Shown: positions 45,890 to 57,552, counted from the first letter of the stretch. The stretch: 64,000 nt of DNA from Corynespora cassiicola (GCA_022059125.1 JAEUWY010000012.1:2046001-2110000), one strand, 5' to 3'. Numbers and translations: made by a program. Notes: generated from the letters alone by a model not told the origin.

Positions 45890-47213
45890 ATGTCCGCACT
45901 TGATCATCTCTCTGTGGCAGCGAATGTGCTGCAAGTCATCAACTTCGCCGACACAGTCTTTCGTATCGGCCGAGGCCTTTACGAGCTGTTCGACAAGGCT
46001 CAGTCTGCATCACGGAACATCGCACTACTGCTTCTCGAACTCCAAGCCCTCTTATCAGTCATCGCATGCGTCCGTGTTTACATCGAAGAGCATACATCGT
46101 CGCCATTTGCCCAAGTTGACGGCCTTGCGTTGCCAAATATTCGCACACTGCTGACTCTTATTGAGCAAGAGTTTCGGCATCTAAGAACACTTTTCTTACA
46201 GACGACCAGCCCTAGACAAAGATGCTGGTCATCGTATATCCCAAGCAACTTCAGATGGGCCTTGCAGGACCAAGCGATTGCAGATGCGCGACACCGATTT
46301 TCTCAACACACCTTGCACCTGAATGCTGCTTTGTCTGTTTCCGGAAGGTAAGTGGTGTTACGACCGACAACCCACAATTGCCCTCGTCGAGCATTACTGA
46401 CATCTGGCCAGGCGGAATGATATAGTTCTTCGTGACAGACTTCAACAAATTGAAGAGAAATTATGCATTATCTCTCAAAGCAGTCCTATTACGCAGCTTG
46501 GATCTCAATGTCACACCATACCCGCAAATTTCAGAATAATCTCGCAGACTCCAAGTAGGCTAGCTGGGGCAAGGTATGTATCAAACTGGCAGCTAAACAT
46601 CACCAAGTGTATGTCTTCTGATTTCAGCAGTCCCCTGATGCTCCGCTTCAACACCATAGACAGTATACTAATTGCTAATTATACAAAAATTGAAGTGTGT
46701 GAGTGGCCTGGATGGACTTTGTTCTATGGCTTAAGCAATAAAGCGTTTAGAGATGTGTCGATGCCAAGCATACTTGTTCGCGAATTGCTTCTCGCACTAT
46801 TCGATATGAAGATAATTCATAGTGATATCAATATCACCAAAACTGAGATAAACACCTTGTTAGTGTTGCTAGACTGCCTAGCTGCGGCGGCTCTCACACC
46901 AGCACCTGAGACTGGCACCAAAAAATACTACTACGATCATGACGGAGCTCAAGTATATCAATTTGTTTCTCAGGATAAGTCAGGAAAGAACGTTCCATTT
47001 CGAATACATTCTAAAGCGATGATTGGTTTAATGAGAGAATATGTCCCGTCATTTTCCATAGAAACCTCTAATAGTAAATTGGGCTTAGATTTGTTTAAAG
47101 CAACTCTAGCCAAGCTTCGCACGAAAAAGAACTACTTGGTTTTTAGGGTTATATTTCTTGGCCAACGGTGGGAAAAATGGGCTATAATGGTCAATGCGTG
47201 CCCAAGGTATTGA
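45890..47213 (+). CDS. Protein with STAND/NLR-type fungal N-terminal domain
   Basis: Exons 45890-46347, 46412-46573 and 46628-47213 give 401 aa; introns are 64 and 54 nt and both junctions split an Arg or Ser codon cleanly. The N-terminus (LDHLSVAANVLQVINFADTV, then GLYELFDKAQSASRNIALLL) matches the amphipathic helical domain found at the front of many fungal STAND or NLR-like proteins (HeLo-like and Goodbye-like class). No NACHT or NB-ARC P-loop follows. The C-terminal half, from SPLMLRFNTIDSILI, has WPGWTLFYGLSNKAF and a YYYDHDGAQVYQF segment and is unrecognised. Codon use is AT-richer than in the flanking housekeeping genes. It could be a free-standing signalling-domain protein or a reduced NLR; the domain name is inference. 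Confidence 0.72.
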
Positions 47214-47988
47214 GGTAGTTCCACCTAGAGACAGTTCTTCTCCACTCTTCAAGCTTAATCAACATTAGCAAGGTGTACGTATAAACAAAGGGGTATCACG
47301 ATTTGTACTGCCGGTTCGAATTCAAGAGAGTAACGATAAAAAGACAAGTTCAAAACACGATTTGGTACGCAAATGTCTTTTTCACTTAAAATTGATTTTT
47401 GCACTTGTGTCTGTGTTATTTGTATACTCCTTATATTCTACATTTAAAGCACATTAAACTTATACGACTCGCTTTTTTCAGCCAAATTTATATTATTAAG
47501 CTTCACAGCTTGCTTAGGATACTCTTTTTCCCGACAAAAAAGCTCTATATTTCGTTCAAGTATTAACGTTTTAGGTGCTTGTACTCTCACTTTCCAAGAC
47601 ATTGTTTGTTTATACATTAACTTTGTGTCTACGAGCATTGTTTAGGGGTAGCCCCTGTGTGTTTGTTTGTGATTTAGGACCCCAGTCCGCATGCGATTCT
47701 GCCTATTCAATTTGAATACATTAACTTTCGCATGCATCTACCCGCCGGCGCGCTTCCCTTCCAACAGAAAAAAATACGCCACAGATGCGACAACTCAGAC
47801 CGTCTCCACCACATGTCTCAGCACTGCCCGACAACAAAAGCAATTGTAGCCTATATCTGGATATCTGACATGCCAATTTCCCTCTCACTGTGTAACATCC
47901 CTCAAACCCCAGGCTCCGATCCATCGCGCGATTGTCATCTGATCAGTCACGGAAACCCACAACTCAGGCTTGGACCGAATGCTTCAAC
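47214..47988. other. AT-rich intergenic stretch
   Basis: No gene seen. Poly-A/T-rich, with a short palindromic AGGGGTAGCCCCT at about 47644-47656. It may be old repeat DNA. Confidence 0.5.
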
Positions 47989-49339
47989 ATGTCTCAGCCA
48001 AGTCAGCCTTGGAATGGATGTTCTTTGGATCCAGCTCTCCTGTCTACATCCCAAGGAGACTCTTCTCCCAAATATCTGAATACAGCCCCTAATGTCATCA
48101 ATATCGGCCCCCAAACCTTTTCATCAGCCGATAGTCCCATACTCGAAAGATTTAACGTCTCGTTTGATAATGCTTCCCTCGCACAACCCAATTGCTCGAC
48201 TACATCCACACCAGAATTTTCGGGATACACTTTCGGCCATCGCTCAGCACCAGCTTCACATTACCCCACATCAGCTTCCAACTCCCCCAACTCATACCCC
48301 CTACAGATCCAGCAGCCCTACTATTTAAATTATTCGAACCAATCGAGTCCTACCCATAGTGTCGAGCACCCGCTACCAATTCGAGCCCAGACCGTATCGT
48401 CGCATCTCCACACTTCAGCTCCTACCTCCCATTCTTTACCTAATCCCTCACGTACTCAGCAGCCCTACCACCGTCGCTCTCTAAGCCAGGGTGATGCAGA
48501 CCGAATTACAGCCCTGGAAGCTGTCAGAGCGAATCGCGCCCCCAATCCCGTTTTCTTTCGCCTACAAGTGCCCCGAGCACGCTCCACAACACCAGAAGAT
48601 GAGGCTAGACGACAATGTAATCGTCTGAGACTAAATGGAAGGGACATATTGGAATTGTACCAAAGCTACTATGAGCATGGAAATGCAAGTTTGGCAACAA
48701 TGGAAGCTCCGACAAGCATACAGCCTGGAATGAATGGAATTGCGCTGCCAACTCCTATCGGGGTGCCATTAGGGGAAGCTATGTCACCACCTACGCAAGA
48801 GCAAATACATGCCCATTATCATGAGGAAGAAAGAAATAGGGTGGTATTTCGGTATATGAGTCGGGATGACCGGGAAAGAGGTATGCGAGTGATCGAAGTT
48901 GGGGCCATGGCTGTGCTGAACACATATCGGGGGGGAGAGGAGGCACTAAATGAAGATGGGACAATAAGCACAACAAGCAGAATACTGAAGAAACTGGATG
49001 AGTTGCAGGAGCATTTAAACCATGAGCTTGAAGACTCTGAGATGGGTAATAAAGGCTGCGATATGATCCGCAAGGCCTTGGAGAAGAAAAGGATGGCAAG
49101 TGTCATCAAGGCGGAAGAGATTGACGAGAAGAATGAGCTGTAAGTATCTCATTGAGTACCCTAATTTTCTCGAATTCAGGGCTCTGGCTCACATCACAAG
49201 TAGGCAAAGAGATGATGACAGCGATGATCCACTGCCACCACCGAGCCACGTATTTGATGATGAAGAGCGGGACCAGATGTTTGCGATGGTGCTTCTCAAT
49301 GAGCTGAAAAATTACGATGTGACTCTTGACAACATTTAA
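47989..49339 (+). CDS. Ser/Pro/Gln-rich fungal hypothetical protein
   Basis: Exons 47989-49139 and 49180-49339 give 436 aa. The 40-nt intron is short but has a GTAAGT donor, a CTAAT branch-like site and a TTCAG acceptor, and the junction adds an acidic, structured tail (SRQRDDDSDDPLPPPSHVF to MVLLNELKNYD). The first half is Ser/Thr/Pro/Tyr-rich and disordered, as in transcription-related proteins. The middle (RITALEAVRANRAPNPVFFR, DEARRQCNRLRLNGRDILEL) and the segment RVVFRYMSRDDRERGMRVIE look helical. No DNA-binding domain is recognised. Confidence 0.75.
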
Positions 49340-49731
49340 TCTCAGAAGCACGGTGGTCGAATTCTATTTTCATAATTAGATACACAGTACTCCTTGAATG
49401 ACTTAGATAAATATGAATCCTGGCTGGGCATAGCGAAGGCGTTTATTATGGGTTCTCTGGCCAATATAAACAAAATTGGTCTTGGGTACGAAATCAACAC
49501 ATGATAAGGCAAAGCGATAGAAAAACTCGTATTCAACTAGAGATTGACAACGCTAGATGACACAAGGCAACGCCGTAACATGAATGGCCGAAGCCCAAAT
49601 CGGTTCAGCTTCCGATTTTCTTTCCAACAGAAGCAACGAATACAACAGAATCGTTCGCCCGAAACGTTCATATACTCATACAAGGACATCACAACATGAC
49701 TTTTATTCCCCAGATCCCGTTCCGCTCTCCA
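49340..49731. other. Short intergenic region between convergent genes
   Basis: No gene seen; it probably holds the two 3' ends. Confidence 0.6.
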
Positions 49732-51050
49732 TCAATCACTCTTCCCCACCCCCACTATCCTCCCCCTCCCCACGATCCCCAACTCTTCAGGGCTCAAAAA
49801 CCTCCCCTTACCTTTACCCTTTTCTACGTCTCCCCACCCACCACCACCACCTCCCGAGCCTCCCCTCCTCTTCTTCCCGTGCTGCGCACTCGCATACTCA
49901 TCCTCACACCACCCACACCCAAAGATGCAAAACAAGCAGACTACGACGAAGAGCGCGATGATGGACAGGCAGAACATGAAGAGCGCCCACACACCGCTAG
50001 AGATGTAGTCGAGGAATGAAGCCCCCATGCGGGACGCAGCATGCGACGCCGTGCCCTTCTTACCAAACGCATCCCACTCAGGGAATTTCATCGTCCTCGT
50101 CAAAGGCGAAGAAGGGGGCGGCGGATTATGCGAGCGCGGAGTCAAACTCGCATTAATAATCTCGTACGCAGCGGCAGGCTGCAGCGGCGACAGCACCGGT
50201 TTCTCCAGCAAGATGAGCTCGAGCTTCTTCTGGTCGGGGGACTGCAGCTTGTGCGACATGGGATGCTCGGGCAGATCCGAGTGCAGTTCCAGGACGTCGA
50301 ACTGGAAGAGCAGCGCGTTGAGGGGCCGGTTGGTGGATCCGTCGGCGGAGTACGAGGACTCGATCGAGGTCCGGATCGGGCGGAGCGAGTACGAGTACGA
50401 GAGGCCAAAGTAGCCGCCGCCGACGCTGGAGCCTTCCTCGTGGCTGGCCTCGAGCTGGTTGCTTTCGATGGCGGTGCTGAGATCCGAGGCGGAGATGTCG
50501 AGGACGACTTGGTTGGCGTAGATTCGGGGGAGGATGGAGGAATCGGACAAGAGAGGCGCGTTGTTGATGCTGAGGAAGGCACTGTCGTAGGGGAGGGATA
50601 TGTTTAGGAGCTGGAGTTCTGTCAGCATTTATCTTTGGTATATGTTCCTTGCTCTTGCGGTATTCATCTCATCTCATTTCATCCCGTCCCATCACCAGCC
50701 AATCCAAACGATCCAAACCACATAATTGTATAACAGAAAAACAAAATCCCTATCGATGAACCAGATCCTCAACAGGGAAAAACTCCATCAGAAACACAAA
50801 AGTGCAATAGGGAAAATCGTCCTACCAAAGCATTCCCATCCTCCCTCTCCTCCCACGGCCCATCCAACCCCTTCGAAACATCCTGCCACAAAAACGGACA
50901 CCCCTCGCACGGCACCTTCGCAACGATATTATACCCCTCCTCCACGACCGTAATATCGGGCGCCACCTCGCCGCGCGCGACCCGCGCCCACGACAGCAAC
51001 AGCAGCCAAGACGCGGTCGCCGCCGCGCCCATCGCGGAACATCGTATCAT
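49732..51050 (-). CDS. Type I membrane glycoprotein of the secretory pathway, fungal-specific
   Basis: Exons (minus) 51050-50826 and 50610-49732 give 367 aa. A signal peptide covers about 1-27. A luminal domain follows, with VPCEGCPF near its start and, across the 215-nt intron, EDGNAL joined to LLNISLPYDSAFLSINNAPLL. One transmembrane helix lies near 283-308 (VWALFMFCLSIIALFVVVCLF) with a short Gly/Lys-rich cytosolic tail. The pattern of signal peptide, CxGC motif, LLLNISL and C-terminal helix is shared by a widespread uncharacterised Pezizomycotina family. The intron is longer than others here, and an ORF across it ends in unrelated sequence. Confidence 0.8.
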
Positions 51051-51538
51051 GGCAAAGAGGGTTTTTCCAGTGTTAGAAAAAGCTTGTCACAGGCGATAAA
51101 TATATTTCGTAGGTGTGGAATGATTCTCTTCAATGGGAAATATACACTGGGACTCGGGCCATGAGGCTGACGCGACGGAGGGCTGATCAAGAAGATGCTG
51201 AGGTGTTCATTGTCTAGACGCATCGGGCTTGGCACTTGGGGTCCTCTATACGAAGCACGTGACCACGCGTTTCTCGATTGGATTCTTGGAAATGTACAGT
51301 CTTGGGTAGGCACATTGATACCTTCAAATACTATGTAAGCTTCACAAAAAGCAGGTATGTCGCATGCGTTGGAAGAATGCAAAACTGGCTACTTGGACTC
51401 ATCAAGCGTCGTCGTATCTCGTAACAGCAAGCCAGTCGCTGCGTTTCCCGACCCCAAAAGACTCCAATCGTGCCCGAGAATACCGCTATCCTTCCTATTT
51501 CTTCCCGAACCCCTTTTACGTTCGCCGAGATGTCGTTC
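51051..51538. other. Intergenic between two minus-strand genes
   Basis: No gene seen; it includes the promoter of the membrane protein. Confidence 0.6.
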
Positions 51539-53512
51539 CTACAGCTTCGCTGCGGCGCCCTCAACACGTCCGATGATATCCTCGAGTAGCGCCAAATCCA
51601 TCTTGGCGTGATTGAGTCCCTCGTGAGTATCGCCAACAGTCTTTGCCAGCTCGCCCTCGCCTTCCAAGGAGCCCTTGAATCTCTGCGTAATTTCTTTCAA
51701 AGGCGCCAGGTAGGTATTCTGGATTCTGCCATTCGCATTCAAACCCTTTATATCGATATGCTCGTGAAGTTGTTTTGCGCTGAGCAAGAGATAGTAAAAG
51801 TTGAGCGCGGCGAGGTAAAAGCCAAGATCCGCGCGGAACTGCATCCACGAATCCGAAATCTCTACTGCAGAAGCAAATGAATGCGTAAGATCAGGGAACA
51901 AGAATGGTGCCGTGGTTGAGAGCGCGACCGGGGTGGCAAAGATATTCGTTGTCTCATCAGATGAAGGAGGGTGCGATATTGCCTCTAGAGTTTCGCCCTT
52001 GAGCCAGGTCACTGCGCTCGCCTTGAGATTCTCATACGGGCAATGCTCCAAGGTATCGCGGATGAATGTCAAGCGGACCAGATCCGAAGGATGAGAACGA
52101 AGAATCGTCGACGTAAGGTAGTGCGCATGATATCGCAAGCTGGGAGATGGCGAATTTGCAGATATCAACGAGGTAGTCTGCAGATACTTGGCAAAACTCT
52201 CATCGTCTGTAGGCTCACCAACGGCGTTCTTATCCAAAGCGATGAGACCAAGGCATAGTGTAGCATCCAGCAGAGCCTCTGGCTCCATTCCGACCGTCTG
52301 CGCCCCCAAAGTACCAACAAAGTTGGTTAGAAGGGTCGAATGCTCTGGAAAGATGTGTATGAATGAATCCTCGTCACTTTCCGTAGTCGCATACAGCTCC
52401 TGCTTGACGTGCCGCGCCGCGAATAGGAAGAGCGAACCAGTCTTAGACAATGGAATGTCTTCGGCGGAACTGGGGGGTTCGTCTTCGTTTCCGGGCACGC
52501 CCGCTTCCTCGCCCTCTGGGTCCATGATGGCCTTGGCAAGGTCCTGTGTCTTGATGCCCAGGTCCTGGGCCAATGCGACTAGCTGCCCAACGATAGCAGA
52601 TCTTGATTTCAATGCATCTTCTTCTGCGAATCGGTCCACGTATTTGGGTTTGTTGGGCACCACCCTCGCCGGCTCGAGCTTTTCCATCAGCCGACTGGAC
52701 CAAGCCAGGCCTGGAACATCATCCTCAGATGCCAATGATAGAATGTAGTCTTCCATAATATGCGTGAGGAAGGACTGGAGTAACTTGTTAGTCATCGTCT
52801 CCTCATCTGCCGAGGCAGGTTCTTTGGCTGCCTCCGGATCGGGCTCCGACAAGTTGGAAGAAGTCCGGAGCAGACTCGTGCTGCTCGTACGTGGAGGTAG
52901 GTGGGGCCTCTTGGTGCCAGACAGTGTCTTGACAAATTTGACGGCCGACAGCGTGAGTTCATCAATGTGGGACTTGACAGCTCGGTTGTATGCGACCAGC
53001 ACAGCCTGAAGGCTAGTTGAAAGAAATCGACTGGGATATTTCGTCTTGACACGGCGGTGCAACGTTGCAAGCAACTCGAGCAGTATCTCAAATTTCAAGA
53101 CGGCAATTGGCGGTAACACAGAAGCGGGCAGAGCTGGAGACGTGCTCGACTCGCTGATCGCAGGCGCCTTGCTCTTCGCATCGTCCTGGCCTTCATCATC
53201 GGAGTCCGTTCGAGGGTGTTCGAATTCGAGCAGCCGCAGGGCCTCAGTGACTTTAAGAATGACTTCACGTGGATTGCCCTTGGCTGCAATGTCCTGCAGA
53301 CATTCCTCTGAGGCAGGGAGAAGGGGGAGCAAGAGGTGAACCAGGTCCCATCCTATGTTGGCCGTCAATTCTGTATCTTGAAGAACCTGGTGGAGGACTG
53401 GAAGGTTGTCTTCGGAAAGATTGTACTCCACGATGGTGAGGTAGGTAATGTAGTCGGTAGTGGGAGGGCGGGCAGCCAGGAGAGGATTCTCTTTCTTGTC
53501 TTTCTCGGCCAT
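51539..53512 (-). CDS. YAP1-binding protein family (Ybp1/Ybp2, DUF1760)
   Basis: Intronless, 657 aa. Yeast Ybp1 supports peroxide-dependent oxidation of the Yap1 transcription factor; Ybp2 links to kinetochores. The N-terminus (DYITYLTIVEYNLSEDNLPV, then NIGWDLVHLLLPLLP) carries the family signature. The rest is a helical-repeat protein with repeated Leu-rich helices (LEILLELLATLHRRVK-like, SLRYHAHYLTSTILRSHPSD, ENLKASAVTWLKGE) and Ser/Glu-rich loops. The C-terminal helix contains LALLEDIIGRVEGAAAKL. It is head-to-head with LSM3. Which paralogue role applies cannot be decided. Confidence 0.88.
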   Translation of the reverse strand: MAEKDKKENPLLAARPPTTDYITYLTIVEYNLSEDNLPVLHQVLQDTELTANIGWDLVHLLLPLLPASEECLQDIAAKGNPREVILKVTEALRLLEFEHPRTDSDDEGQDDAKSKAPAISESSTSPALPASVLPPIAVLKFEILLELLATLHRRVKTKYPSRFLSTSLQAVLVAYNRAVKSHIDELTLSAVKFVKTLSGTKRPHLPPRTSSTSLLRTSSNLSEPDPEAAKEPASADEETMTNKLLQSFLTHIMEDYILSLASEDDVPGLAWSSRLMEKLEPARVVPNKPKYVDRFAEEDALKSRSAIVGQLVALAQDLGIKTQDLAKAIMDPEGEEAGVPGNEDEPPSSAEDIPLSKTGSLFLFAARHVKQELYATTESDEDSFIHIFPEHSTLLTNFVGTLGAQTVGMEPEALLDATLCLGLIALDKNAVGEPTDDESFAKYLQTTSLISANSPSPSLRYHAHYLTSTILRSHPSDLVRLTFIRDTLEHCPYENLKASAVTWLKGETLEAISHPPSSDETTNIFATPVALSTTAPFLFPDLTHSFASAVEISDSWMQFRADLGFYLAALNFYYLLLSAKQLHEHIDIKGLNANGRIQNTYLAPLKEITQRFKGSLEGEGELAKTVGDTHEGLNHAKMDLALLEDIIGRVEGAAAKL

Positions 53513-53836
53513 GACGGGCGAAAGTCTTTTCGTTCAATCAGCGGCAAAGAAAGAAAGCAAGAAGAAGAAAAAGCGAGCGTCCAGTCGGGGCAGCAGTCCA
53601 CGCAGATTGTTGTCTAAAGAAAGAAGCAAACCAGCAGGGCGGAGTGAAGCCCCGGACCTGACGCAATCACCCGCGCTAAGGGCCTGGAGCGGACTAGCGC
53701 ACCCGTCCCGCCGCCAAGAGATCGCGGAGCTGCCAAACTGCAACAACCGCCCAACACCAAGTCGACCCTCCAAACGCTCCTACGACTTTTCACGGAAGCA
53801 GTCGCAGTACCCCAACTCCGCATATTTGACGCCACC
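53513..53836. promoter_or_regulatory. Bidirectional promoter of the YBP-family gene and LSM3
   Basis: 324 bp between the two start codons, transcribed outward. It is purine-rich on the plus strand near 53540-53580. No specific factor site is claimed. Confidence 0.7.
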
Positions 53837-54290
53837 ATGGACGAGAAAGAAGAGAACAACGAGCCTCTCGACCTTGTGCGTCTCTGCGTCGACGAACTCG
53901 TCGTAGTCAAATTGCGCGGCGACCGCGAGCTCAAGGGCCGTCTACACGTACACAGCACCCCACCTTGTGCGCATTCTTGGCGGATGGAGAAGTTAATGTT
54001 TGATTAGGCATACGACAGCCACTGCAACCTCGTTCTCGGAGATGTCGAAGAGACCATCTGGGTCGCCGAAGAGGAGGACGACGAGCAGCCACACGTGAGG
54101 GTTAGTCCAGGTGCTCTGCCACAATGGTCGGAAGCAATGCGCTGACGCATACATACACAGCCGGTCAAGAAGCAATCTGAGATGCTCTTTGTGAGAGGTG
54201 GGCGCGACGCCTCCACCGCCAAATTCCCGGCTAACAATACTAGGTGATTCGGTCGTCCTGATCGCACCGGTCGAGAACACCGCCCAGTGA
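53837..54290 (+). CDS. LSM3: U6 snRNA-associated Sm-like protein LSm3
   Basis: Subunit of the Lsm2-8 ring on U6 snRNA (splicing) and the Lsm1-7 ring (mRNA decapping and decay). Exons 53837-53947, 54008-54094, 54161-54197 and 54244-54290 give 93 aa. The Sm1 motif is in [20 protein letters not shown] and [19 protein letters not shown]; the Sm2 motif is in [16 protein letters not shown]. All match LSm3 closely. The third exon has only 37 bases. The donor of exon 2 is ambiguous: GTGAGG at 54095 and GTTAGT at 54101 both keep frame and differ by Val-Arg in a variable loop. Introns are 46-66 nt. Confidence 0.96.
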
Positions 54291-55491
54291 GCCTCGCCGC
54301 TCCGAACCGTCAGAGCATGGCGATTGAATGATCAAAAAAGGCAAACGCCAAACGGATATGGTCACGCTTGAAGATACCCAATGATGTCGCGTACGTGAAC
54401 GATCGCATGTCCCGAGCTGCTTCTGGGTTTTCGTCGGGGCTGGATTGATGTTGCCCATAGAGGGCTTGGTTGAATTAGTACATGGTTGCTAGGATCTGGT
54501 TGCCGGAGTTTGACGGAGGGGACAGATACCAGTCCAGTTAAAACATACCTTTTCACCATCACATTTCCGAATTCCTGTAGCAGACGCAGCCAATAAAGAG
54601 TACGGCACCGTACCGTATCATCATATTTATCAGTCATACCATTGTTTCAGCCGCACCTGATCTACATTCTGACTGCATGCGACGCTTGTCCTTCGTCGCT
54701 GGACTGTTTTGTCAACAAACATCAATAACAACAATTGGTCAGCAGACAGCATGATCACCACCCGTCACTCAAGAATAATCATAATGTCTGAATCTTTATG
54801 CATTAAGCGCTTTCTCACTACGCACGTAGCAGCGCTAGCCTCTGAAAACTAGCCCTGGCTGCCCGATATGCTCAAGCCTCTATTAGAGAGACGGCCCCCA
54901 CGAGAAGAGAGAAAAGGAAATAAAAGTAGTCGGGGAATCCACAGCCGCAATCGCAGCACTCAAAGAAATTAAGGTCGGGTAAAGGTTTTCATGACTTCGT
55001 TTCGTCGTGAACAAGCCATCTCTGGATTCCGCTGCGCGCGCCATGCAAGAAAATACACACGAATCGAAAGGAAAAAGACGTTAGATATGCTTGAACGGAA
55101 TGGGAGCCGCGGACATAGGTCGACGAGAAGGGGCAGCACAGCTCTGCTACTGACTCATGGGAAATTGCTACTCCGGAATGTGGTGGATCCGTGCCTTGCT
55201 TCGGCCGAGGGTATATGGCGAAGAAAGCGAAAGGGGTGATATTAGACTAGGAAACCGTAGACGCCGTAGACCGCATGTGGAAGCGAAGGGGGAAATGGCT
55301 TCGGTGGTGGCTCCAGAACGCCGTGTAAACTCCGTGGACCAGTAAACAATGAACAAGAATGGAATTCTTGGTTGGTGGTGGCGGTTCCGATGCCGTTTGG
55401 ATCTAGGCGTTGCAGATGGTGCACCCCAAGGGGGATGTGGCACCTAGAACGTGATCAGAAGAGCGCTTCAGAACCTGGGAGACGACTTTAT
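54291..55491. other. Intergenic between convergent genes, no gene seen
   Basis: 1.2 kb between LSM3 (+) and the cyclin gene (-). Mixed composition, no recognisable coding sequence. Confidence 0.6.
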
Positions 55492-57552
55492 TCACTTTCG
55501 TCTCCAGGTCTGACTCTCTCTGGTCGACGAGGGAAAGTGAAACCCCTTGCCAACTTCGCCCTCCACAAAGATGGCAGCGCGCTTATAGCGCTTGTCAGTG
55601 TACTTTTCGTAGACGGCGGCGTGGTGCTTTTGTGGGTTTTCACAGCACTCGACGATGACGGATACTAGAGGGCGCAGCTGCGCTAATGTATAGCCGGAAT
55701 AATGAACGTGGGCTTGAGACTAGACGGTATTAGCAATGCCCTGGGATGAGGAAACAATTGAACTCACCCAGTCACCCTTCTTGAGCATGAAGCGAGCTAA
55801 GCAGTGAGCGCCAGCGGCGAGGAAGCTCGGTGTGCACCCCACAAAACGCTCATCCATGATGGTGATCTCGAGGAAGTACTTGGCAAGTGTCCGAGTCTCC
55901 AGGTCATAATCATCAGCCTTGCTGATTCTGCGAAGGAAACTCATTGGGCCAGGCCAACCGAGCTCAAAGTGGAGCATACTGAGCATAAACCTCTCGGCTT
56001 TCAAGACCTCGTCTGCTGTGTAGGCGCCATCCACCATGTAAACAATCTCCTGCACCGAAGGGCAGTTGATCTCCTCATACTTGGCGGCAACGAAGAGGGC
56101 CGTGGCGCCAACAAGCTGCAGTTTGCCCAAAGAGACAACCTTGCATGACAGGAACCGATCCACGTAGTTGACGGCAAGGAACAGGGTTTCGGGCAGGAGC
56201 GTGAAGCGGTTGTGGACTTGGACCAACCAATCCATAAGGACCGAGCGCATGGACCATTGGATCTCAGCCTGATGATCCATGTAAGTGGCGTTGGGCTTCA
56301 TCCGCTCCTCCAGAGACCGCATGTATTCGAAAATTTCTTCGCCGTACTCGGCGACCATGGAGGTATCCCACTGCTCGTCTTCGACATCCTCTGGAGACTT
56401 GTTTGCTTCGACGTATATTCTAGCGGCTTCGAGTTCGCGCTGTGACTTGGCTGTTACCCTGGGCGCAAGCACGAGGGTAACGCCGCCGGTAGTGTTGTTG
56501 CCACGAGAGTAAAGAGTCTTGGTAGTTGTGGTATAGCCGTCGACATCATAGTACTCCTCGTCCTCATCCTCATCCCAAGATTCCTCATGGTCAGCAGCAT
56601 TGAGACCATTGGTCTTGGCCAACTCGTCGTTGCGCTCCTGCTCGATGACACGCGCCTGCTCCTCCAATGCGTCGAGATATTCGTTCTTCTCTTGCACCTC
56701 CGCATCGTCATCGATGGGCTTCGACTCATTCTCAATCTTGGCGATACTCGGCTCGAGGACGCGTGCTTGTTGTCTGTGCTCGGCCGGCTTGCGTTGGGCT
56801 CCGTTCACCGTTGGCAGAGGTTCGGACTTGGCGTGTGCGCGTTCCGTCTGCTGTATGCGCATTGATGCTGGCGCAGCCGTGGGCTCAGCGACTGGCTCGA
56901 CGGACGTCTCCTTAAAGACGGTTGTGACCTTCTTGGAGAGGATCTTACGGATGTTGGTGGAGGCGGCGGCAGCGTCAGCGGTGACGTGCTTGGGCACAGC
57001 TGAAGCTATGGAATCGGTGGTGCTAGTGCCGTTGGTCTTGTTTGCAAGAGGGCGCTGAGCAGGGCGCATCAAGGCCGTGGGCTTGACGAGCTCCTTGGTG
57101 GAGACGACGGCAGGATCCTTGAGAACAATAGCGTCTTTGGCAGGCACCTGGGTGTCATCCTTGAAGTTCGGCTGCCTGGACGTATTGCTAACGTCGGCGA
57201 ATACGGTACGCTTGGCAGCCGCCTTGATAGCACCAGTCTGCATGGTGGAGAGAGCCGGCGTCGACTTGTTGCGGTGGTGAAGGGCCTTGCCAGCAGGCAG
57301 GGCTTGGGGGGCGTTCTCGTCGCGCATGCGCAGAGCCCTCATTGGGCGTTGAGGCTGAGGGAAAGTAATGTCAGTGTAAAGGTCTGGGTGGATTGGGCTT
57401 TGTTTTTGTTATGATGGTGGTATGTTGGTGGTAAGAGTGAGCGCAAGTGTGGCGGTCCGGCGAGGGCCGTGGGCGCGCCGCAACGCAACAGCGGCAGCGA
57501 GAGGAGAGGCGAGAGTGAAGGTGGCACCGCTGCGACTTACCTTTGCGTCCAT
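55492..57552 (-). CDS. Mitotic B-type cyclin
   Basis: Partner of the Cdk1 kinase for G2/M transition (NimE or Clb class). Exons (minus) 57552-57541, 57354-55768 and 55719-55492 give 608 aa. The first exon has four codons (MDAK) and is separated by a 186-nt intron. N-terminal 300 residues are disordered, with a destruction-box-like R53-T-V-F-A-D-V-S-N61 in which Phe replaces the usual Leu. The cyclin-N box spans about 340-475: SMRSVLMDWLVQVHNRF, ETLFLAVNYVDRFLS, LVGATALFVAAKYEEI. The cyclin-C box continues to FMLKKGDW and, over a 48-nt intron, SQAHVHYSGYTLAQLRPL. The MRSVLMDWL signature is diagnostic of B-type cyclins. Confidence 0.95.

Noticed and set aside
47260..47335. Possible tRNA (GGTTCGAATTC looks like a B box)
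   Set aside because: No matching A box at the right distance and no cloverleaf or acceptor stem could be drawn.
53460..53906. 148-codon plus-strand frame running into LSM3
   Set aside because: Covers the shared promoter and reads LSM3 exon 1 out of frame.
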